In this document: positions 40,203 to 49,451 of the stretch, one piece after another | Layout: every line of letters starts with the position of its first letter | How positions within the stretch are numbered: position 1 is the first letter of the stretch | From: Acidovorax carolinensis | Lineage (GTDB): Bacteria; Pseudomonadota; Gammaproteobacteria; Burkholderiales; Burkholderiaceae_C | Assembly (NCBI RefSeq): GCF_002157145.1 | Contig: NZ_CP021361.1 | Location: 620,001-684,000 of the forward strand | Length of the DNA: 64,000 nucleotides | Reading direction: 5' to 3' | The notes under the pieces: model-generated | The model's database searches: none | What the model was told of the DNA's origin: nothing | The model's input: the letters and a program-made list of their open reading frames with translations, nothing else | Program-made: the position numbers and the translations under genes

Positions 40203-41780
40203 ATGAAATTTCAGCAGAAAACAGCAGTGGCCCTTGTACTGTATGCGCTAGCAGCTACCAATTTGGTAGCAAATGCCCAGACGATCCGGATCGCCAACCA
40301 GGGTGATGCGCTCTCGATGGACCCGCACTCGCTCAACGAGTCGCTGCAGCTGAGCACCACGGGCAATGTGTACGAGCCGCTGGTGGGGCGCAACAAGGAC
40401 CTGAGCCTGGCGCCTGCGCTGGCCACGGCCTGGAAGCAGACCGCGCCCACGGTGTGGCAGTTCGAGTTGCGCCGGGGCGTGCAATTCCATGACGGCACCC
40501 CGTTCACGGCAGACGATGTGCTGTTCAGCTTTGCGCGCACCCAGGCCGATGGCTCGGACATGAAGAGCTACACCAACGACTTCAAGGAAGTGCGCAAGAT
40601 CAACGATTTTCTGGTCGAGATCGAGACCAAGACGCCGTTCCCCATTCTTCCGGACGTGATCTCGCAAGTGGCCATGATGAGCAAGAAATGGTGCGAGACC
40701 AACCAGGCCCTGACGCCGGTGGACCGCCGCAAGGGCATCGAGAATGCCGCGTCGTTCCGGGCCAACGGCACGGGGCCATTCCGCCTGCGCGAGCGCCAGC
40801 CCAACGTGCGCACGGTGTTCACACGCAATGGCACTTACTGGGGCAAGATCGAGGGCAATGTGGCCGAAGTCATCTTCACGCCCATTGGCAACGACGCCAC
40901 CCGTGTGGCGGCGCTGCTGTCGGGCGAGGTGGACGTGATGGAGCCCGTGCCGGTGCAGGACATCGAGCGCGTGAACAACGGTGCCAACACCCGCGCCATC
41001 ACCGGCCCCGAGCTGCGCACCATCTTTCTGGGCATGGACCAAAAGCGCGACGAGCTGCTGTATTCGAGCGTGAAGGGCAAGAACCCGTTCAAGGACAAGC
41101 GCGTGCGCCAGGCCTTCTACCAGGCCATCGATATCGACGGCATTAAAAAGACCGTGATGCGTGGTGCATCCAACCCCTCCGCGCTGCTGGTGGGCCCTGG
41201 CATCAATGGGTTTCAGCCCGAAGCCAAGCGCCTGCCCTACGACGTGGAAGCCGCCAAGAAGCTCATGGCCGAAGCGGGCTATGCCAGCGGCTTCGAGGTG
41301 TCGATGAACTGCCCCAACGACCGCTATGTGAACGATGGCCGCATCTGCCAGGCTGTGGCGGCCAACCTGGCGCGCATCAACGTCAAGATCAACCTGCAGG
41401 CCGAAACCAAGGGCACCTATTTCCCCAAGATCTTGCGCCGCGACACCAGCTTTTACATGCTGGGCTGGACGCCTTCGACCTACGACGCACACAACGCGCT
41501 CAATGCCCTGATGGCCTGTGTGGACGACAAGGGCGCGGGCCAGTTCAACCTCGGTGCCTATTGCAACCCCAAGGTGAACGAGCTGACCAAAAAGATCCAG
41601 GCCGAGACCGACAAGGCCCGGCGCAACGCCATGATCAAGGAGGCGTTTGACCTGCATGCCGCCGATGTGGGGCACCTGCCGCTGCACCAGCAGGCCCTGG
41701 CTTGGGGCGTGAGCAAGAACGTCAAGCTCGTGCAACTGGCCGACAACTACATGCCCTTCAAGTGGATGAGCAAGAACTGA
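40203..41780 (+). CDS. peptide-type ABC transporter substrate-binding protein (SBP family 5)
   Basis: Periplasmic binding protein of 525 residues. The signal peptide is cut after LVANA. The family-5 signature region LAPALATAWKQ ... RGVQFHDGTPFTADDVLFSF is conserved. The ligand is not evident; the neighbouring hydrolase suggests an acylated amino acid or peptide. The start has a strong AGGAG. The hydrophobic core of the signal peptide is encoded by a sequence like the family-A repeat (40242-40274). Confidence 0.95.
   Translation: MKFQQKTAVALVLYALAATNLVANAQTIRIANQGDALSMDPHSLNESLQLSTTGNVYEPLVGRNKDLSLAPALATAWKQTAPTVWQFELRRGVQFHDGTPFTADDVLFSFARTQADGSDMKSYTNDFKEVRKINDFLVEIETKTPFPILPDVISQVAMMSKKWCETNQALTPVDRRKGIENAASFRANGTGPFRLRERQPNVRTVFTRNGTYWGKIEGNVAEVIFTPIGNDATRVAALLSGEVDVMEPVPVQDIERVNNGANTRAITGPELRTIFLGMDQKRDELLYSSVKGKNPFKDKRVRQAFYQAIDIDGIKKTVMRGASNPSALLVGPGINGFQPEAKRLPYDVEAAKKLMAEAGYASGFEVSMNCPNDRYVNDGRICQAVAANLARINVKINLQAETKGTYFPKILRRDTSFYMLGWTPSTYDAHNALNALMACVDDKGAGQFNLGAYCNPKVNELTKKIQAETDKARRNAMIKEAFDLHAADVGHLPLHQQALAWGVSKNVKLVQLADNYMPFKWMSKN
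40242..40274. repeat. family-A-like sequence encoding the binding protein's signal peptide core
   Basis: GCGCTAGCAGCTACCAATTT followed by GGTAGCAAAT resembles the right arm of family-A repeats (compare AGCGCTAGCAGCTATTGGTA at 19265-19284). It is in frame as YALAATNLVANA. Confidence 0.5.
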
Positions 41781-41874
41781 CCTGCTGCCCACCACGACTT
41801 TCACTGTCCCCGTGGGCAGCCAGGCATGGCTGCCCGGTGCGGCGGGCCTGGCTCCCTGTTTTTTGGTTCCTGTG

Positions 41875-42786
41875 ATGAAAAAAACCCTTGCGCGCTGGCT
41901 TGACAGCGATGTTGGCTACAGCTTTCGCACCTCGCCCATGGCCATGGTGGCGGCGGCGATTGCCGTGGTGTGCGTGTTCTGCTCGCTGTTTGCGGGCTGG
42001 GTGGCGCCGCACAATCCGTTCGATTTGTCCACGCTGGAACTCAGCGATGCACGCCTGCCCCCGGCATGGAGCGCCGAGGGCTCGCGCAAATACCTGCTGG
42101 GCACCGATGACCAGGGGCGCGACATTCTCTCGGCCCTGATCTACGGCGCCCGCATCTCGCTGGTGGTGGGCCTGGCGTCGGTGCTGCTGTCGGTGGTGGT
42201 GGGCGTGGCGCTGGGTCTGCTGGCCGGTTTTCGGGGCGGCTGGATTGATGCGGTGCTGATGCGCCTGTGCGATGTGATGCTGTCTTTCCCCGCCATTCTG
42301 GTGGCCCTGCTGATCGCGGGGGTGGGCCGCGCGCTGTTTCCCAATGCGCACGAATCGCTGGCCTTTGGCGTGCTGATCTTTTCCATATCGCTCACGGGCT
42401 GGGTGCAATATGCGCGCACGGTGCGCGGCTCCACCCTGGTCGAGCGCAACAAGGAATATGTACAGGCCGCGCGCGTGACCGGCGTGGCCCCGCTGCGCAT
42501 CATGCGCAAGCATGTGCTGCCCAATGTGCTGGGCCCGGTGATGGTGCTGGCCACCATCCAGGTGGCGACGGCCATCATCACCGAGGCCACGCTGTCGTTT
42601 CTGGGGGTGGGAGCGCCGCCCACGTCCCCATCGCTGGGCACGCTGATCCGTGTGGGCAACGATTATTTGTTCTCGGGCGAGTGGTGGATCACGGTGTTCC
42701 CGGGGCTCATGCTGGTGCTGATTGCGCTGTCGGTGAACCTGCTGGGCGACTGGCTGCGCGATGCGCTGAACCCGAGATTGAGATGA
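41875..42786 (+). CDS. peptide-type ABC transporter permease, DppC/OppC family
   Basis: The second permease, 303 residues from the ATG at 41875. An N-terminal cytoplasmic stretch precedes the first helix (about 23-45). The LGTDDQGRDILSALIYGARISL motif of the DppC N-domain and the EAA loop YVQAARVTGVAPLRIMRKHVLPN are present. An in-frame ATG at 41812 is less likely because the extra residues are not conserved. The operon continues after a family-B repeat. Confidence 0.95.
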   Translation: MKKTLARWLDSDVGYSFRTSPMAMVAAAIAVVCVFCSLFAGWVAPHNPFDLSTLELSDARLPPAWSAEGSRKYLLGTDDQGRDILSALIYGARISLVVGLASVLLSVVVGVALGLLAGFRGGWIDAVLMRLCDVMLSFPAILVALLIAGVGRALFPNAHESLAFGVLIFSISLTGWVQYARTVRGSTLVERNKEYVQAARVTGVAPLRIMRKHVLPNVLGPVMVLATIQVATAIITEATLSFLGVGAPPTSPSLGTLIRVGNDYLFSGEWWITVFPGLMLVLIALSVNLLGDWLRDALNPRLR

Positions 42787-42890
42787 CCCCCTGAGTCGCT
42801 TCGCGCCATCCCCCCAGGGGGACGCCGCCAGTGGCCCGGCAAAGCCGGTTCCACGGCGTCCTCTGGCCTGGGCCGTGCCCTTGCAATGAA
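42783..42890 (+). repeat. GC-rich post-stop element (family B, SRFAP type) between permease and ATPase genes
   Basis: ATGACCCCCTGAGTCGCTTC begins at the permease stop. It contains the CCCCCCAGGGGG palindrome and a CCGGCAAAGCCGG hairpin. One more C in the first run would open an ATGA-coupled ORF, MTPLSRFAPSP..., ending just before the next gene; as written the ORF is only three codons. Confidence 0.75.
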
Positions 42891-42898
42891 TCGCTGAT

Positions 42899-43870
42899 AT
42901 GTCCCTGCTTGAAGTCAAAAACCTCGTCGTCGAATTCCCGGGCCGCCGCGGCACGCTGCGCGCCCTGGATGACATTTCGTTCTCCATCGCCCCCGGCGAG
43001 ATCCTGGGCGTGGTGGGCGAATCGGGTGCCGGCAAGTCGCTCACGGGCGCTGCCATCATCGGCCTGCTGGAGTCGCCCGGCCGCGTGGCCTCGGGTGAGA
43101 TCCGGCTGGAAGGCCAGCGCATCGACAACCTCAGCGATGCGCAGATGCGCCATATCCGGGGCCGGCGCATCGGCGCGATCTTCCAGGACCCGCTGACCTC
43201 GCTGAACCCGCTGTACACCGTGGGCCGTCAGCTCACCGAAACCATCCAGGCGCACCTGCCGGTAACGGCGGCCGAAGCGCGGCGGCGCGCCATTGCGCTG
43301 CTGCAGGACACCGGCATTCCGGCGGCCGAGCAGCGCATCGACCACTACCCGCACCAGTTCTCGGGCGGCATGCGCCAGCGTGTGGTGATTGCCCTGGCCC
43401 TGGCGGCCGAGCCGCAACTCATCGTGGCCGATGAGCCCACCACGGCGCTGGATGTGTCGATCCAGGCGCAGATCATCACGTTGCTCAAAGCCATCTGCAA
43501 ATCGCGCGGTGCGGCCGTGATGCTGATCACCCACGACATGGGCGTGATCGCCGAAACCTGCGATCAGGTAGCGGTGCTCTACGCCGGGCGCGTGGTGGAA
43601 ATCGGCCCGGTGCACGAGGTCATCAACCACCCAGCGCACCCCTATACCGTCGGCCTCATGGCCTCCATCCCCGACATGGCGCAAGACCGCGAGCGCCTGA
43701 ACCAGATTGACGGAGCCATGCCCCGCCTGAACGCCATTCCTGCGGGCTGCGCCTTCAACCCGCGCTGCCCGCGCCGCTTTGACCGTTGCACGGTCGAGCG
43801 CCCAGACTTGCTGCCCGCCGGGGCCACCCGCGCGGCCTGCTGGCTGCACGCACCGGAGGTGGCGGCATGA
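42899..43870 (+). CDS. peptide-type ABC transporter ATP-binding protein, DppD/OppD family
   Basis: One of the paired ATPases, 323 residues. Walker A GESGAGKS (about 41-48), Q-loop [10 protein letters not shown], signature FSGGMRQRV and Walker [13 protein letters not shown] are intact. The C-terminal oligopeptide-type extension has the [15 protein letters not shown] cysteine cluster, which holds an Fe-S cluster in related proteins. It overlaps the next ATPase by ATGA. Confidence 0.96.
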   Translation: MSLLEVKNLVVEFPGRRGTLRALDDISFSIAPGEILGVVGESGAGKSLTGAAIIGLLESPGRVASGEIRLEGQRIDNLSDAQMRHIRGRRIGAIFQDPLTSLNPLYTVGRQLTETIQAHLPVTAAEARRRAIALLQDTGIPAAEQRIDHYPHQFSGGMRQRVVIALALAAEPQLIVADEPTTALDVSIQAQIITLLKAICKSRGAAVMLITHDMGVIAETCDQVAVLYAGRVVEIGPVHEVINHPAHPYTVGLMASIPDMAQDRERLNQIDGAMPRLNAIPAGCAFNPRCPRRFDRCTVERPDLLPAGATRAACWLHAPEVAA

Positions 43871-44880
43871 GCGCGACAACACCTTCCAGCACCCCGCTGG
43901 TGCGGGCGCATGACCTGGCCAAGACTTTCGATGTCTCGGCCCCCTGGCTCAACCGCGTGCTCGAACGCAAGCCGCGCACGCTGCTGCACGCCGTGGATGG
44001 CGTGAGTTTCGACATCGAAAAAGGCAAGACGCTCGCCCTGGTGGGTGAATCGGGCTGCGGCAAGAGCACCGTGGCGCGCCTGCTGGTGGGCCTGTACGAG
44101 CCCACGCGCGGCGGCCTCACCTTTGATGGGCAGGACGCGCATGCCGCCTTCAAGGGGGGCAACGCCAAGGCCATGCGCCGGCGCATCCAGATGATTTTTC
44201 AGGACCCTTATGCCAGCCTCAACCCGCGCTGGCTGGTGGAAGACATCATCGGCGAGCCATTGCGCGAGCATGGCCTGATCACCGACAAGGCCGAGCTCAA
44301 GGCCCGCGTGGGCGAGCTGCTGCAATCGGTGGGCCTGTCGCCGCTCGACATGGTGAAGTACCCGCACCAGTTCTCGGGCGGGCAGCGCCAGCGCATCTCG
44401 ATTGCGCGCGCTTTGGCCACCGAGCCCGAGTTTCTGGTGTGCGATGAGCCTACCAGCGCGCTCGATGTGTCGGTGCAGGCGCAGGTGCTCAATATCATGA
44501 AGGACCTGCAGCGCGAGCGGCACCTGACCTACCTGTTCATCAGCCACAACCTGGCCGTGGTGCGCCATGTGAGCGACCAGGTCGGCGTGATGTACCTGGG
44601 CCGCCTGGTGGAGCTGGCCGACAAGCACACGCTGTTCGACACGCCGCGCCACCCCTACACACGCATGCTGCTCGATGCCATCCCCAAGATGCACGACACC
44701 GGCAAGGCGCGCACCCCCGTGCAGGGCGAGGTGCCCAATCCGCTCAGCCCGCCGCCGGGCTGCGCCTTCAACCCGCGCTGCCCGCATGTGAACGAGCGCT
44801 GCCGCGTCGAGCGGCCGCAGCTGCTGAGTCTGGGGGGCATCCGCATTGCCTGCCACGCGGTGGAGGAAGGGCGGATCTGA
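43867..44880 (+). CDS. peptide-type ABC transporter ATP-binding protein, DppF/OppF family
   Basis: The partner ATPase, 337 residues from the ATG that overlaps the preceding stop. Walker A GESGCGKS (about 57-64), Q-loop [12 protein letters not shown], signature FSGGQRQRI and Walker [12 protein letters not shown] are clear, and the C-terminal [15 protein letters not shown] cluster is present. It completes the importer: two permeases, one binding protein and two ATPases. A family-A hairpin follows. Confidence 0.96.
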   Translation: MSATTPSSTPLVRAHDLAKTFDVSAPWLNRVLERKPRTLLHAVDGVSFDIEKGKTLALVGESGCGKSTVARLLVGLYEPTRGGLTFDGQDAHAAFKGGNAKAMRRRIQMIFQDPYASLNPRWLVEDIIGEPLREHGLITDKAELKARVGELLQSVGLSPLDMVKYPHQFSGGQRQRISIARALATEPEFLVCDEPTSALDVSVQAQVLNIMKDLQRERHLTYLFISHNLAVVRHVSDQVGVMYLGRLVELADKHTLFDTPRHPYTRMLLDAIPKMHDTGKARTPVQGEVPNPLSPPPGCAFNPRCPHVNERCRVERPQLLSLGGIRIACHAVEEGRI

Positions 44881-44886
44881 GTGGTT

Positions 44887-44945
44887 AAATGCTCCTGAAA
44901 AAGGAGCTGCTTGCGCCTATTGGGCAAGCGCTTGCAGCCTATTTG
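44887..44945. terminator. bidirectional terminator-like family-A repeat
   Basis: CTGCTTGCGC, CTATTGGG and CAAGCGCTTGCAG form the inner stem, with AAATGCTCC/GGAGC nearby. It lies between the convergent ends of the ABC operon and the LysR gene. Confidence 0.65.
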
Positions 44946-45013
44946 ATCGCAGATTTAACTGCAAGGTGCGAAGTGCGAAGTGGGACGGGCGTGATCAAGC
45001 GCGGCAGGCCGGG

Positions 45014-45937
45014 TCACGGCGCCAGCAGGCCCGGCGCTGACGGGTCGGTGGCGGGCAGGGCGCGGCCCAGCAAATACTCGATGCAGGTGCGTACCGCCCG
45101 CGTCTGGTGGCGGTCGGGCATGTAGAGCATGAACATCTGCGTGCCAAAGATGCTCAGGCGCCATTCGTCCAGGGTGGTCAGCACCTCGCCGCTGGCCACG
45201 GCGTCCTCCACCACATAGTCGGGCACCAGCCCCACGCCCAGCCCGGCCAGGATGCCCTGGCGCAGGAACGGGAAGTGCTCGGAAATCAGCGTTGGTTCCA
45301 GCGTCACTTCCTGGCGTTCGTCGCCCCGATAGGCGCGCAGGCGCAACTGGCGCCCGACGACACCCGCCGTGATCAGCGGCGCGGTGCGCAGTGCCTCCGG
45401 TTCCGTGGGCAGGCCGTGCGCCTGGGCATAGCCGCGCGAGGCGCAGGCGACATAGTGCACCGCCCCCATATCGCGGGCCACCAGCGTGGGTGGGGGTTCG
45501 GGCATGACGCGGATGGCGATGTCCACCTCGTCGCGAATCAGGTCGTCCACCCGGTTCTCGAAGCGCACATCGAGCACGATGCCCGGGTACAGGCGCTTGA
45601 AGTCGATCAGCCAGTCGGACATCACCATCTGCCCGTAGCCGCTGGGCACGCTCAGGCCCACGCGGCCTTGCAGGCCCTGGCCCAGCGTGGCGATGGTTTC
45701 GCGCGCCGCCAGCATTTCGTTCTGGATGGCGCGGCCATGCTGGTACAGGCGCAGGCCCACCTCGGTGGGCTCGACCCGGCGCGTGGTGCGGCGCACCAGT
45801 TGCACGCCCACTGACTTTTCGAGCTGGTTGAGGTGGTAGCTCACGTTGGCACGCGACATCTTCAGATTGCGCGCGGCCTGGCTCAGGTTGCCGGCGTCCA
45901 GGATGTCCACGAGGACGGTCAGGGAAGTGAGTTCCAT
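45014..45937 (-). CDS. LysR family transcriptional regulator
   Basis: A 307-residue LysR regulator from the ATG at 45937 (ELTSLTVLVDILDAG...). The winged helix-turn-helix is at about 17-36 (NLSQAARNLKMSRANVSYHL), followed by the LysR substrate-binding fold. It is divergent from the acyl-CoA operon and shares a 123-bp intergenic region with it that contains a 15-bp palindrome, so it most likely controls that operon. The effector is unknown, plausibly an acyl-CoA intermediate. Confidence 0.93.
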   Translation of the reverse strand: MELTSLTVLVDILDAGNLSQAARNLKMSRANVSYHLNQLEKSVGVQLVRRTTRRVEPTEVGLRLYQHGRAIQNEMLAARETIATLGQGLQGRVGLSVPSGYGQMVMSDWLIDFKRLYPGIVLDVRFENRVDDLIRDEVDIAIRVMPEPPPTLVARDMGAVHYVACASRGYAQAHGLPTEPEALRTAPLITAGVVGRQLRLRAYRGDERQEVTLEPTLISEHFPFLRQGILAGLGVGLVPDYVVEDAVASGEVLTTLDEWRLSIFGTQMFMLYMPDRHQTRAVRTCIEYLLGRALPATDPSAPGLLAP

Positions 45938-45970
45938 AAATGGGGTGTGAACGGCTGCGTCAAGGATTAT

Positions 45971-45998
45971 TTGACAGTCTGTCAATCGTTAATGTAAT
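45971..45998 (+). promoter_or_regulatory. LysR operator candidate and promoter of the acyl-CoA operon
   Basis: TTGACAGTCTGTCAA (45971-45985) is a perfect palindrome around a 3-base centre. Its TTGACA also serves as a consensus -35, with TGTAAT (45993-45998) as -10 at 16 bp spacing. A regulator bound here would overlap the promoter, typical for LysR control. Confidence 0.6.
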
Positions 45999-46060
45999 TG
46001 TCAAGATTGTTTGGCGCATCAACAATACCGGTTCTGTCCAATCTTCCAGGAGACTCCCGC

Positions 46061-48186
46061 ATGGGCGCACCCACCCCCGATTCCGTTGTCACCACCGCCC
46101 GCGTGGGCGCCATCCTGGTCGTGACTGTCAACAACCCGCCCGTCAATGCATTGGGCGTGGCCGTGCGCCAGGGCCTGGCCGCTGCCATGGCCGCCGCACA
46201 GGCCGACGACGCGGTTGCCGGTGTGCTGCTGGTGGGTGCCGGCAAGGCCTTTATTGCGGGTGCCGACATCCGCGAGTTTGGCAAGCCCGCCATGCCGCCG
46301 TCGCTGCCCGAGGTGTGCCGCGCCATTGAAGACTGCACCAAGCCCGTGGTCGCGGTGCTGCATGGCGCCGCGCTGGGCGGTGGCCTGGAGGTGGCGCTGT
46401 CGGCCCATTACCGCCTGGCGCTGCCCGCCGCCAAACTGGGCCTTCCCGAAGTCTCCCTGGGCCTGCTGCCCGGCTCCGGCGGCACGCAGCGTGCGCCGCG
46501 CCTGATGGGTGCGCGCGCCGCCACCGAGCTGATGCTCAGCGGCAAGCATCTGTCGGCCAAGGCCGCGCTGGCTGCCGGCCTGGTGGACAAGTTGGTCGAG
46601 GGCGATGACGCCCTGGCCGCCGGCTTGGCCTATGCCAACGAACTGCTGGACCAGAAGGCCCCCGTGCGCCGCACGCGCGACATCGCCATTACCGAGCCCG
46701 CCGCAGCGCTGGCCGACCTGGAACTGCTCAAGACCGAGACCGCCAAGAAAACCCGCGGCCTGTTCTCGCCGCTCAAGATCATCGAGTGCGTGCAGGCGGC
46801 CGTTCAGCTGCCTTTTGACGAAGGCATGGCCCGCGAACGCGCGCTGTTTCTCGAGTGCCTGGACAGCCCGCAGCGTGCCGGCCTGATCCACGCCTTTTTT
46901 GCCGAGCGCGAAGTGGTCAAGGTGCCCGAGGCCAAGGCCGCCGCACCGCGCCCCTTTGCCACCATCGCCATCATCGGCGGCGGCACCATGGGCGCCGGCA
47001 TCACCGTGTCGGCTCTGGACGCAGGCTATCCCGTGACCATGATCGAGCGCGACGCCGAGTCCATCGCCCGGGGCCGCGCCAATGTGGAAAAGGTCTACAG
47101 CGGCCTGGTCGCCAAGGGCCGCATGACCGAAGAGGCCAAGGCCGCAGTCATGGCCCGCTACACCGGCAGCACCTCGTATGACGATCTGGCCAACGTGGAT
47201 CTGGTGATCGAGGCGGTGTTTGAAGACCTCGAAGTGAAGAAGGCCGTGTTCAAGGAGCTCGACCGCGTGTGCAAACCCGGCGCGGTGCTGGCCACCAACA
47301 CCTCGTACCTGGACATCGACGCCATCGCCGCCGCCACCCGCCGCCCGCAGGATGTGATTGGCCTGCACTTCTTCAGCCCGGCCAACATCATGAAGCTGCT
47401 GGAGATCGTGGTGCCCGCCAAGGTCAGCGCCGACGTGGTGGCCACGGCCTTCGAGCTGGCCAAGAAGCTCAAAAAAGTGCCGGTGCGCGCCGGTGTGTGT
47501 GACGGCTTCATCGGCAACCGCATCCTGGCCGTGTACAAGCAGGCCGCCGACTACATCATGGAAGACGGCGCCAGCCCCTACGAAATCGACGCGGCCGTGC
47601 GCGGCTTTGGCTTTGCCATGGGCCCGTTCCAGGTGACGGACCTGGCCGGCGGCGACATTGGCTGGGCCACACGCAAGCGCCGCGCTGCAGCGCGCAAACC
47701 GGGCGACCCAAGGCCCGCTACGTCGAAGTGGCCGACCGCATCTGCGAGCGCGGCTGGTTTGGCCAGAAGACCGGCCGCGGCTTTTACCTCTACCCCGAAG
47801 GCGCCCGTGTGGGCCAGCCCGACCCCGAGGTGCTGGCCATCGTCGATGCCGAGCGCGCCAGGAAGGGCGTCACGCCGCGCCAGTTCACCGCCGATGAAAT
47901 CATGCGCCGCTACATGGCGGCCATGGCCAACGAAGGCGCCAACGTGGTGCACGAAGGCATTGCGCTGCGCCCGCTGGACGTGGACGTGACCTTCATCTCC
48001 GGCTACGGTTTTCCGCGCTACCGTGGCGGCCCCATGAAGTGGGCCGATATGTACGGCCTGCCCCAGCTGCTGGCCGACATTGAAGCCTTTGCCAAGGAAG
48101 ACCCGCTGTTCTGGAAGCCCTCGCCGCTGCTGATCCGGCTGGTGCAGGAAGGCAAAAACTTCGACAGCCTGAACCACAGCGCGTGA
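46061..48186 (+). CDS. FadB/PimF-like enoyl-CoA hydratase/3-hydroxyacyl-CoA dehydrogenase, split by an apparent 1-base deletion
   Basis: A bifunctional beta-oxidation enzyme. The N-terminal crotonase part has HGAALGGGLEVALSAHYR (oxyanion hole) and the LPEVSLGLLPGSGGTQR catalytic region. The dehydrogenase part has IIGGGTMGAGI (about 306-316) and the HFFSPANIMKLLEIV motif. Near codon 549 the frame is lost: CCC at 47707-47709 should be CCCC, giving DPKARYVEVADRICERGWFGQKTG in the next frame. The repaired length is 708 residues. The ATG at 46061 follows CCAGGAGA. Similarity in order to pimF-pimC-pimD suggests a dicarboxylyl-CoA substrate. Confidence 0.93.
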
Positions 48187-48232
48187 TGGCGGTGCCGTTG
48201 TTCAACCCATTGACCGAAAGAACCGAGACACC

Positions 48233-49441
48233 ATGGACCTGAATTTCACCCCCGAAGAACAAGCCTTCCGCGCCGAGGTGCAGGCTTTCCTGCAAGAAAA
48301 ACTGCCGGCCCGCATCGCCAACAAGGTCAAGGCCGGCCAGCGCCTGACCAAGGAAGACCAGGAGGAATGGCACGCCATCCTCAACGCGCGCGGCTGGCTG
48401 GCCAACCACTGGCCCGCGCAATATGGCGGCCCGGGCTGGGGCGCCGTGCAGAAGTTCATTTTTGACAACGAGTGCGCCGTGGCCGGTGGCCCGCGCATCG
48501 TGCCGTTCGGCGTCAACATGCTGGGCCCGGTGCTCATCAAGTATGGCAACGAGGCGCAAAAGCAGCACTGGCTGCCGCGCATCCTGAGCGGTGCCGACTG
48601 GTGGTGCCAGGGCTACTCCGAGCCGGGCTCGGGCTCGGACCTGGCCTCGGTCAAGACCACGGCCGTGCGCGGTGTGGATGCCCAAGGCGCGCACTACATC
48701 GTCAACGGCCAGAAGACCTGGACCACCCAGGGCCAGCACGCCAACATGATTTTTTGCCTGGTGCGCACCGACCGCGAAGCGCGCCCGCAGTCGGGCATCA
48801 GCTTTTTGCTGGTGGACATGAACACGCCTGGCGTGGAAGTGCGCCCCATCCGCACGCTCGACGGCGATCGTGAAGTCAACGAAGTGTTCTTTACCGACGT
48901 GCGCGTGCCCGCCGAGAACCTGGTGGGCGAGGAAAACAAGGGCTGGACCTACGCCAAGTTTTTGCTGACCTATGAGCGCACCGGCATTGCTGGCGTGGGC
49001 TTCTCGGTGGCCGCGCTGGAAAAGCTGAAAGTGGTGGCCAGCAAGGTGCAGCGCAATGGCCGCCCGCTCGACCAGGACCCGCAGTTTGCCGCCCGCATGG
49101 CCCAGGTCGAGATCGACCTGGAAAACATGAAGACCACCAACCTGCGCGTGATTGCCGCCGTGGCCGGTGGCGGCGTGCCTGGCGCTGAAAGCTCCATGCT
49201 CAAGATCCGTGGCACCGAGATCCGCCAGGAAATCCTGTCGCTGATCCGCCGCGCCGTGGGGCCCTATGCGCTGCCCTTCATCGAAGCGGCCCAGTACGAG
49301 GGTTACGCCGATGCGCCCGTGGGGCCCAAAGAGGCCGCCACGGCGGCGGCCAACTATTTCAACTACCGCAAGCTGTCGATTTTTGGCGGCTCCAATGAAA
49401 TCCAGAAAAACATCATCTCCAAGATGATCCTGGGCCTGTGA
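48233..49441 (+). CDS. acyl-CoA dehydrogenase, large subunit type (PimC-like)
   Basis: A 402-residue FAD-dependent acyl-CoA dehydrogenase. The WWCQGYSEPGSGSDLASVKT segment is the FAD-binding signature, and the C-terminus with FGGSNEIQKNIISKMILG is the second family signature. It is followed 10 bp later by a second, more diverged dehydrogenase; such pairs form heteromers in pimelate and steroid side-chain breakdown. Electrons would go to EtfAB, encoded downstream. Confidence 0.93.
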   Translation: MDLNFTPEEQAFRAEVQAFLQEKLPARIANKVKAGQRLTKEDQEEWHAILNARGWLANHWPAQYGGPGWGAVQKFIFDNECAVAGGPRIVPFGVNMLGPVLIKYGNEAQKQHWLPRILSGADWWCQGYSEPGSGSDLASVKTTAVRGVDAQGAHYIVNGQKTWTTQGQHANMIFCLVRTDREARPQSGISFLLVDMNTPGVEVRPIRTLDGDREVNEVFFTDVRVPAENLVGEENKGWTYAKFLLTYERTGIAGVGFSVAALEKLKVVASKVQRNGRPLDQDPQFAARMAQVEIDLENMKTTNLRVIAAVAGGGVPGAESSMLKIRGTEIRQEILSLIRRAVGPYALPFIEAAQYEGYADAPVGPKEAATAAANYFNYRKLSIFGGSNEIQKNIISKMILGL

Positions 49442-49451
49442 GGTTGCAGCC

